Positions 1 through 5,304 of a stretch of DNA of 5,304 nucleotides are shown in pieces (position 1 is the first letter of the stretch; each line of letters begins with the position of its first letter). Both the position numbers and the translations under genes were made by a program. The notes below the pieces were generated by a model that was not told where the DNA came from, did no database searches, and was given only the letters and a program-made list of their open reading frames with translations. Source of the stretch: JBEIJQ01 sp040380145 (lineage in GTDB: Bacteria > Bacteroidota > Bacteroidia > Chitinophagales > Saprospiraceae); NCBI GenBank assembly GCA_040380145.1, contig JBEIJQ010000188.1, positions 1-5,304 on the forward strand. The letters run 5' to 3'.

Positions 1-467
1 GCCGCGCAGGTCAGGGTCAAAGAAGCCGGAGCTATCGCCGCCGTCGGGGGCGTGTTGTTCTGGTTCACCGTGCTGGAGGCGGAGGCCGTACAGCCGTTCG
101 CGTCCGTCACCGTCACCGCGAAGGTGCCGGCCGCGTTCACGCTCAAAGCAGCCGTGGTGGCTCCCGTGCTCCACAGGTAGCTGTCGCCGCCCGAGGCCGT
201 CAAAATTCCGGATGGCGCCGCGCAGGTCAGGGTCAAAGAAGCCGGAGAAATGGCAGCCGCAGGGGGCGTATTGTTTTGGTTCACAGTCCGCGAGGCAGTG
301 GCCGTACAGCCGTTCAAATCCGTCACCGTCACCGCGAAGGTGCCGGCCGCGTTTACGCTCAAAGCAGCCGTGGTGGCGCCCGTGCTCCATAAGTAACTGT
401 CGCCGCCCGAGGCCGTCAAAATTCCGGATGGTGCCGCGCAGGTCAGGGTCAATACGGCCGGGGAAAT
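1..467 (-). repeat. 216-bp tandem repeat array inside the adhesin gene (two full units plus the start of a third)
   Basis: The units occupy 467-252, 251-36 and 35-1 (still running at the edge), each 72 codons. The two full units differ at only five amino acids: V/S at unit position 5, L/A at 51, T/S at 57, R/S at 60 and A/T at 70. Their DNA is also nearly the same: the 30 nt at 1-30 recur exactly at 217-246, and a diverging version begins at 433. Each unit codes one Ig/PKD-like domain with one cysteine pair (TLTC near the start, NGC near the end) and ends in a VNQNNTPP linker. Near-identity at DNA level indicates recent duplication or gene conversion, and the copy number beyond the window is unknown. 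Confidence 0.93.
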
Positions 468-3287
468 GACTGCATTGGCATTTTGCCCACCGGTATTGAC
501 GGTCGCAGAAGCGATTGCGCTGCAACCGTTTGCATCTTGGGCGGTGACAGTGTAAGTTCCGGCAGAGGAAACCGAAATCGATTGGGTCGTAGCGCCATTG
601 CTCCAAACAAAAACCGAACCTGCGCTGGCCGTTAGGGTGACGGATTGTCCACCGCACAACGATGCGTTGGCAGGCGATACGGACAAATTCAACGCTCCCA
701 CCTGAACGGTCACGGATGCAGTGGCCGTACAGCCGGCGTTCGTCGCGGTCACCGTGTAGGTGGTTGTCACCGTGGGATTGGCCGTGGGGTTGGCCGCAGC
801 CGCGTTGCTCAGCCCGGTAGCCGGAGACCAGTTGTATTGTGTGGGTTCCCCTGGATCGGCGTTCGAGGCGGTTGCCGTCAAAACCACCGATTGTCCGTTG
901 CAAACGGTAGGCGAAGAGGGCGAGACGGAAAGTCCCAGGTCAGCGATTCGCACCTCGACGCTGTCCACCGAAGTACAAGCCCCACTGGTAACCGACACCG
1001 TGTAAACCGTTGTCGTCAGAGGCGTCGCAACGGGATTTCGGATGGCCGCATCGCTCAAGGTGCCCGCGGGAGCCCACGAGTATGCGGTACCGATAAAGGG
1101 ACGACTGTTGAACTGCACGTTCGGGCGCGTGCTGCCCAAGGTTGCTACTGGGAGCAGACAGCCCGGCCCCGTGGTCGAATGTGCGTACAACAAAGCATCG
1201 GTCGCCACCGGCGTGCCCAGTACCGCATCGCTGAGGCTCCCGTTCGAGGTGCCCGAATAGCACATTTCGACCACCAGCGATTGGGTTCCGTTCCACACCA
1301 TCGGCGTGCTGAAAACAAAAGTGTTCCAACCTTGTACGGTCGAATAGTTTCCGTTGAAAACCTCGCCCAGTCCATTGTTGACGAAACCCACGGGCAAGCC
1401 GGAAGTACAGCCCACATTGATCCGGAAATCGTTGAAAACCTGAACTACAGGAGACTGTTTTTGCACAAAAAGTGATATCGACTGGATCGAACCGGGCGTT
1501 AAGCCCATCGCCACCAATTCGGCGGGCTCATATACGATCTGTACCCGCGAATGGGCGTTCGCCCCCGCAAAAGGCGAGCCGGAAACTATCGTCGAAGAGC
1601 CCGTGCCCAATTGAAGATCGACCGGATCCGTCGCTGGAGGTACCCCCAGGCCGCAGATCTCGTTGCCCGCACTGGTGGCGGATACGCCGAAATGTGCCGA
1701 CAAAGGTACCGGCGCACTGACGCACAGGCTCGTGTCCCGCTCCAGCATCAATGGCGTGGGCGTGTGCACATCCAAAAACGCGGATGCCGGCGATACGCAC
1801 CCGTTGGTATCCGTCACCACTACTTCGTAGGTGCCGCCCTGTTCGGTCAAAATACCGGAAATGTTGATGCTCTGATCCGTCAGAAACTGGAAATCAGGGG
1901 TCGTCCAAAAGTACGATACACCGCTGCCGCTGTTCACCGTCAAGGTCGCATCACCGCCCACGCACACCGGACTGTTGGTCGTGATGGTCGGAATCTCCGG
2001 ATTCAAGACCTCGATCGTCACGCTGGCCGTACCGGAACATTGTTGGGAAGTAACCGTCACCGAGTAGGTGGTTGTGGCGGTCGGATTCACCGAAATGCCC
2101 GGGGTGGTCGCTCCGTTGCTCCAACTGTAGTTCGTGCAGGTGAAGAAGCGGAGGTTGGGCTTTTGGCCGGACAAAGTGCCCGTGGCCGCCCCACAAACAG
2201 TCACTGAGGGCGAGGATGAAAACAACGACACATTCAAAGCTCCCTGATCGAGGCGCTCCGCGGGATCGGCGTTGTTGCCCACCGCATTGGCGTAGCAAAA
2301 TTCCACCACGATGTTCGAGGCGCCGTCCCAGTACCAAGGATTCGAGAAAAAAATGCTGTTGAGGCCCGCCGTGGTCGAGAAATTGCCCGAATAGACGGTC
2401 GTCAAGCCGCCCAGATAACTCGTGTTGGCATAAGCACTGCCTGGAGCACAGCCGATTTTGACCGTGAATCCGTTGAAAGGAGCCGTGGAATTTTTGGCCT
2501 GCAGCAAAAGCCCTATCCGGGAAATGAATCCGGCTCCCAGGCCTTGGGCCCGCAGTTCGGTCGCGCTGTAAATGCTCTGGATCCGGTGGTGTGCAGCGGA
2601 GTTGAAAGGACGGGGGCTGTACAAAAATGTCTGCGCGCCCGCCGCGATCGGAACCGGAGTGCCCGTGCAAGTGCCCGTGGCCCCGCAGGTGAGCGGACTG
2701 GGGTGGTCATAACTCACGACGATCTCGTTCTGCGTGCCGGGACAAATGCTGTTCAACCCCGCTGTGGCCAATACATCGAGCAGGGCATTGTTCACCGTGA
2801 CCAAGGCCGAAGTGGACGCAGTGCAGCCCGTTCCCGCTTCCGTTACCGTCACAGTATAGGTACCGGCAGCAGAAACATTCAAGGACGCCGTCGTGGCACC
2901 GGTGCTCCACAAATAAGTGGCCCCGCCCGAAGCCGTCAAAGTACCCGTCGGTGCGATGCAGGTGAGCGCCAGCGATGCCGGCGCGATCGTGGCCGTGGGC
3001 GGGTTCGGACAATCCAACAATCCGTCGGGGCGGCCTTTGGCGGTTGGTGCCGCGTTTCCATACATGTCCCGCCCGGCCAATGCGCTTCCGGCAACGGGGA
3101 CATGCCTGTGGCCTAAAAAAACACTCGGACCGACTCTTTCTGCCATGGGATCCCATGACAAAGAGAACTGCCCGGCATCCACTTTCCCGAAGGCCAATGG
3201 AAGGCCGGCGCGATTTTCGAACCCCTGCCCAATCAACAACGAAACGACCGAGCAACAAACGGAAATTATAAACAATTTTTTTCTCAT
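1..3287 (-). CDS. Large secreted multi-domain repeat protein, Ig/PKD-like (SprB-style) adhesin, 5' part; C-terminus beyond window
   Basis: One frame stays open from an ATG at 3287 to the left edge (1095 codons, no stop). Residues 1-22 look like a Sec signal peptide: MRKK, then a hydrophobic stretch ending near LLIGQG; there is no clear lipobox. Residues 23-92 are an unrecognised spacer. Ig/PKD-like units follow at about 98-166, 384-428, 435-508, 735-780, 785-863, 866-930, 941-1012, 1013-1084 and from 1085 onward. They carry recurrent YLWSTGATT, AGTYTVTVTD and NGC motifs, and most have a spaced cysteine pair (for example C110/C155, C950/C994, C1022/C1066). Two larger beta-rich modules (about 196-383 and 541-731) share SIYSATEL/QIVYEPAEL, a VGC/IGC motif, a W-N-G or W-D-G motif, IVVEFCY/LVVEMCY and a closing RPNVQF-like strand. 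Such proteins in Bacteroidota are exported, often by T9SS, and act in adhesion or gliding; that role is inferred. No catalytic domain is visible. No Shine-Dalgarno precedes the ATG, usual for the phylum. Reading frame is certain, exact function is not. Confidence 0.9.
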   Translation of the reverse strand, partial: MRKKLFIISVCCSVVSLLIGQGFENRAGLPLAFGKVDAGQFSLSWDPMAERVGPSVFLGHRHVPVAGSALAGRDMYGNAAPTAKGRPDGLLDCPNPPTATIAPASLALTCIAPTGTLTASGGATYLWSTGATTASLNVSAAGTYTVTVTEAGTGCTASTSALVTVNNALLDVLATAGLNSICPGTQNEIVVSYDHPSPLTCGATGTCTGTPVPIAAGAQTFLYSPRPFNSAAHHRIQSIYSATELRAQGLGAGFISRIGLLLQAKNSTAPFNGFTVKIGCAPGSAYANTSYLGGLTTVYSGNFSTTAGLNSIFFSNPWYWDGASNIVVEFCYANAVGNNADPAERLDQGALNVSLFSSSPSVTVCGAATGTLSGQKPNLRFFTCTNYSWSNGATTPGISVNPTATTTYSVTVTSQQCSGTASVTIEVLNPEIPTITTNSPVCVGGDATLTVNSGSGVSYFWTTPDFQFLTDQSINISGILTEQGGTYEVVVTDTNGCVSPASAFLDVHTPTPLMLERDTSLCVSAPVPLSAHFGVSATSAGNEICGLGVPPATDPVDLQLGTGSSTIVSGSPFAGANAHSRVQIVYEPAELVAMGLTPGSIQSISLFVQKQSPVVQVFNDFRINVGCTSGLPVGFVNNGLGEVFNGNYSTVQGWNTFVFSTPMVWNGTQSLVVEMCYSGTSNGSLSDAVLGTPVATDALLYAHSTTGPGCLLPVATLGSTRPNVQFNSRPFIGTAYSWAPAGTLSDAAIRNPVATPLTTTVYTVSVTSGACTSVDSVEVRIADLGLSVSPSSPTVCNGQSVVLTATASNADPGEPTQYNWSPATGLSNAAAANPTANPTVTTTYTVTATNAGCTATASVTVQVGALNLSVSPANASLCGGQSVTLTASAGSVFVWSNGATTQSISVSSAGTYTVTAQDANGCSAIASATVNTGGQNANAVISPAVLTLTCAAPSGILTASGGDSYLWSTGATTAALSVNAAGTFAVTVTDLNGCTATASRTVNQNNTPPAAAISPASLTLTCAAPSGILTASGGDSYLWSTGATTAALSVNAAGTFAVTVTDANGCTASASSTVNQNNTPPTAAIAPASLTLTCA
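2790..2996 (-). repeat. Diverged copy of the 216-bp Ig-like unit near the N-terminus
   Basis: Residues 98-166 match the tandem units at the window start in order: IAPASLALTC, LTASGG, YLWSTGATTA, SAAGTYTVTVT, then GCTAS. The DNA also aligns over stretches such as the segment around 2893-2945 against 153-205, with scattered third-position changes. The copy lies roughly 2.5 kb from the array and is separated from it by two larger modules and more distant Ig-like units. It is therefore an older or relocated member of the same repeat family. Confidence 0.8.
3222..3287 (-). other. Predicted Sec signal peptide of the repeat protein
   Basis: The first 22 codons read as a short basic n-region (RKK at residues 2-4), a hydrophobic core of about 15 residues (LFIISV through SVVSLLI) and a small-residue/glycine end (GQG). 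The mature protein after it is polar and Thr/Ser/Ala-rich, as in exported repeat proteins. The exact cleavage site is a guess. The two cysteines at residues 11-12 lie inside the core and do not form a lipobox, so a lipoprotein is unlikely. Confidence 0.7.
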
Positions 3288-3830
3288 ATAAAATAAAATG
3301 TTAAAAAGTGCTTTTTATCCCAAACGTTAAAAGTAGTAAGTGTTGGCAGAATATCCCGCCGAAATCGGACTTCTCTTTTTTCGTAAAACATTAGATCTGT
3401 GGAAACAAAAGGATAATTCCGGTTGGAAATACCTCTTCGGATACAAAGGGCGCATCTTCCGCACAATGGCCTTTTTGTCAAAATCGTGCTGTGGGAAAAG
3501 ACGTGGTTATTTGGCCCCAAATTGTCATTGGGACGAAAATTTCCAAAGAATAAAAATAGGATAAATTTTTATAATCAATTGATATATAAAGAAAAAAATT
3601 AACACGATGGCTTTGAAAAGTCCGATGCCCGTGCAAGGAAATGTTACCTGCCAAGAGGCCCGAAAAAAATCCTGAAAATCCTGATTCTGACAAAGTAGGC
3701 GGACAGGACGTTTCCGTTTCAGATGACAATTTTGAAACAATTCTACCCTGATCGGATCCGAGAAATCCGATCAGGGCAAAATTGAAAATTCAATCTTTGA
3801 AAACCGCGTATTATCGATCGAACTTGGGGT
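3288..3830. other. AT-rich intergenic spacer with no convincing gene
   Basis: This 543-bp stretch separates the SbcC-type gene from the adhesin gene, both read leftward. It should hold the end of the first transcript and the promoter of the second. The 20 bases before the adhesin ATG (3288-3307) are almost all A/T with no Shine-Dalgarno. A weak relative of the Bacteroidota -7 element (TAnnTTTG, here with a 3-nt gap) lies on the minus strand at 3321-3329, but no matching -33 TTG is seen. Open frames here are short and resemble no family I know. One, on the minus strand (3520-3284), ends in an ATGA overlap with the adhesin start; another is a hydrophilic 36-codon plus-strand frame at 3641-3751. 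A short inverted repeat (ATTGAA/TTCAAT) sits at 3781-3794. No tRNA or recognisable ncRNA was found. Confidence 0.6.
3746..3776 (-). terminator. Perfect 12-bp inverted repeat, probable terminator of the SbcC-type gene
   Basis: The arms CCCTGATCGGAT (3746-3757) and ATCCGATCAGGG (3765-3776) pair perfectly around a 7-nt loop. The hairpin starts 54 nt past the SbcC stop codon, a normal place for a terminator. The minus-strand sequence after the stem (TAGAATTGTTTC) has only a loose U-rich tail, so it is not a textbook intrinsic terminator. On the plus strand the stem is followed by A-rich sequence. A protein-binding palindrome is the main alternative. Confidence 0.55.
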
Positions 3831-5304
3831 TCAATATGCCCTGACCACTTCCACCCGGCTCTTTCCCTTGGAGACGACGCACACCCTGACCTGCACCTGG
3901 ATTTTTTCGGTCATTTCCTGCACGTGGGAGATCACGCCGATCTTGCGGCCCTGGTTTTGCAGGGCCTCGAGCGCGTCCATGGCCGTGGCCAGCGTTTCGG
4001 GGTCCAGCGAACCGAATCCCTCGTCGATGAACAGTGATTCCACCCGTATCTGGTCGGAGGACAGCGACGAGAGCCCCAGCGCCATGGCCAGCGACACCAG
4101 AAAGGTCTCGCCCCCGGAAAGGGAAGAAACGTATCGGACTTCGTCGGCCATGTCCAAATCAACCACTTGCAGATCCAATTTGTCTTGGGCTCTTTGCAAA
4201 CGATAGCGCTTGGCCAGACTTTCCAAGTGCAGGTTCGCATAGATCAGCAACGTGTCGAGGGTAAATCCTTGGGCGATTTTGCGGAATTTGCTGCCGTCGG
4301 ATGAACCCAGATCTTCGTTGAGGTCGGCCCAGTTTTTACAAACCGCTTCTTGTACAGCGATCTCCTCCAATCGTCCCGCGACTTGGGAGCGATTTTTTTT
4401 GTCTTGTTCGAAGACAAATTCGATTCCGGTGATTTCGCGTACACAATTTTCGAGCTCCTGATTCAAATTCGCCCATTCATTTTCCAAGTCGGGCAAAGGT
4501 GAATCGGGAGCGGTTTGGGCCAAATGGGTGTCCAATCTTTCGCGGTGAACCTTCAGCACTGTTTGGCATGCATCCAAGCGCACTTGGAGCGATTGCAGTT
4601 CCTCTCTGATGTGTTCGATTTCTTCTTTTGATCGGGAAAAAATATCCAAGAGAACATCGAGGGTCCATACCGATCCCGTTTCCGAGGTCTGCCGAAGGAG
4701 CCAGGCATTGATATCGATTTCGGATTTTTCGATCCGTTGCCGGTGGTTGGACAACTGTTCACGAATGGATCGCTGCCTTTCCAAGAGCACTTGCTGGTTC
4801 TGATTCAGATCGTCAAGTGCTTTTTTATGGTCGTCGAAGCGCGTCCGGGCGTTTTTGACCGCTGTGTCCAACTGCATTTCGACCTCATCAGCCGACCGAC
4901 CGTCGAAAAGTTGATACCGTAGATTTCTGTTCAGGGCCAATTGTTGGGAAACCTTGTCCACAAGGTCGGACTTTTGCATTACGTCGTTATGCAGTTCGAG
5001 CATCCGCCTTTGCCGTTCGGCGATGGATGTTTCAAGCCCGATCAGTTCTTGGGAAATTTTTTGAATCCGATCGTTTTTGTCCCTCCATTCTTCGGCCAGT
5101 TTTTGTTTGAGTTTGAAAAAATCTGCTGGATTTTTTTTCCATTCGTTTTCCCAATCGGGTTCTGAAAAATGGGTGGAAAGGGCGCGTACATGCCCCGCAT
5201 ATTGGCCCTGTACGCGTTCGATTTCCAAAAAAACGGTATCTATCGCTGCGGAAGCCGTTTTGATGGCTTGTTTGGAAAGATCTATTTTGCCACTGATCTC
5301 CACC
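3831..5304 (-). CDS. sbcC: SbcC-type nuclease ATPase (SMC-like, Rad50 family), C-terminal part; N-terminus beyond window
   Basis: In this family SbcC pairs with the SbcD nuclease to form an ATP-driven complex that cleaves DNA hairpins and processes double-strand ends in the cytoplasm. About 490 residues are visible, ending in a TGA at 3833-3831. Visible residues 1 to about 325 are charged and heptad-like, the returning arm of the long coiled coil, including an LFDGRSADEVE patch that I recall as typical of SbcC. Residues 340-490 are the C-terminal ATPase half: FRKIAQGFTLDTLL, the ABC signature LSGGE at 395-399 (4107-4121), Walker B SLFIDE at 423-428, D-loop GSLD at 431-434 and the H-loop histidine in ISH at 458-460. 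Walker A, Q-loop and the CxxC zinc hook are not in view; no CxxC occurs in the visible part, so the hook must lie upstream. The frame runs through the right edge; the GTG at 5303 is an internal valine. SbcD would be expected upstream. An SMC-like paralogue is less likely given the SbcC-style C-terminus. Confidence 0.93.
   Translation of the reverse strand, partial: VEISGKIDLSKQAIKTASAAIDTVFLEIERVQGQYAGHVRALSTHFSEPDWENEWKKNPADFFKLKQKLAEEWRDKNDRIQKISQELIGLETSIAERQRRMLELHNDVMQKSDLVDKVSQQLALNRNLRYQLFDGRSADEVEMQLDTAVKNARTRFDDHKKALDDLNQNQQVLLERQRSIREQLSNHRQRIEKSEIDINAWLLRQTSETGSVWTLDVLLDIFSRSKEEIEHIREELQSLQVRLDACQTVLKVHRERLDTHLAQTAPDSPLPDLENEWANLNQELENCVREITGIEFVFEQDKKNRSQVAGRLEEIAVQEAVCKNWADLNEDLGSSDGSKFRKIAQGFTLDTLLIYANLHLESLAKRYRLQRAQDKLDLQVVDLDMADEVRYVSSLSGGETFLVSLAMALGLSSLSSDQIRVESLFIDEGFGSLDPETLATAMDALEALQNQGRKIGVISHVQEMTEKIQVQVRVCVVSKGKSRVEVVRAY

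Noticed and set aside
1..467. CRISPR-like or mobile-element repeat
   Set aside because: The 216-bp units are contiguous, in frame and each codes a full Ig-like domain; there are no short repeat-spacer units, terminal inverted repeats or transposase.
645..1475. 276-codon plus-strand ORF opposite the adhesin gene
   Set aside because: Product is Arg/Gly/His-rich with no domain, typical of an antisense shadow of a Thr/Ala/Gly-rich repeat gene; the opposite frame has a continuous, clearly domain-structured protein.
1551..2207. 218-codon plus-strand ORF
   Set aside because: Arg-rich low-complexity product antisense to the adhesin frame; no recognisable motif.
1951..2670. 239-codon minus-strand ORF in a different frame from the adhesin
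   Set aside because: Out-of-frame shadow of the adhesin, His/Gly/Arg-rich; the true frame runs through without stops.
2707..3258. 183-codon minus-strand ORF
   Set aside because: Lies in another frame of the same region; the frame starting at 3287 has the signal peptide and the Ig repeats.
3321..3329. Bacteroidota -7 promoter element for the adhesin gene
   Set aside because: The minus strand reads TAACGTTTG, one base too long between TA and TTTG, and no -33 TTG lies at the right distance; too weak to call.
3340..3564. 74-codon plus-strand ORF with GTG start in the spacer, divergent from the adhesin
   Set aside because: No family resemblance, no ribosome site, and it would occupy the expected adhesin promoter region; likely chance.
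3478..3740. Two overlapping minus-strand ORFs of 83 and 71 codons in the spacer
   Set aside because: Products are Phe/Ser-rich with no domain and the two frames overlap each other; consistent with random open frames in AT-rich DNA.

Overview
The window looks like Bacteroidota DNA, most likely from a Saprospiria- or Chitinophagia-like lineage. The main reason is a giant secreted protein built from TDxNGC-type Ig/PKD-like repeats (SprB/gliding-adhesin style) alternating with a larger beta-rich module common in Bacteroidota surface proteins. The start codon lacks a Shine-Dalgarno sequence and sits behind an A/T-only stretch, which also fits the phylum. Genes look moderately GC-rich by eye and the spacer is AT-rich. 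The placement is inference from protein style; no rRNA or other marker gene is present.

Layout: both real genes are on the minus strand and both are cut by the window edges. At the right (3831-5304) is the C-terminal part of an SbcC-type SMC-like nuclease ATPase: coiled coil followed by the C-terminal ATPase half with LSGGE signature, Walker B, D-loop and H-loop. A 12-bp perfect inverted repeat about 54 nt past its stop probably ends its transcript. A 543-bp AT-rich spacer (3288-3830) follows, with no convincing gene. From 3287 to the left edge runs a single stop-free frame of 1095 codons. It encodes an N-terminal signal peptide, a short unrecognised spacer, about nine Ig/PKD-like units and two copies of a larger jelly-roll-like module. 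The C-terminus, where a T9SS sorting domain would be expected, is off-window. Its left end enters a near-perfect 216-bp tandem repeat array (1-467).

The two genes share a strand but have unrelated jobs (intracellular DNA-end processing versus cell-surface or secreted adhesion). With the long gap and hairpin between them they are most likely separate transcription units. I see no defence system, CRISPR array, mobile element, tRNA or rRNA. The most notable points are the large adhesin, its recently homogenised repeats with a related copy about 2.5 kb away, the two copies of its larger module, and a possible 36-residue plus-strand ORF running into the hairpin.
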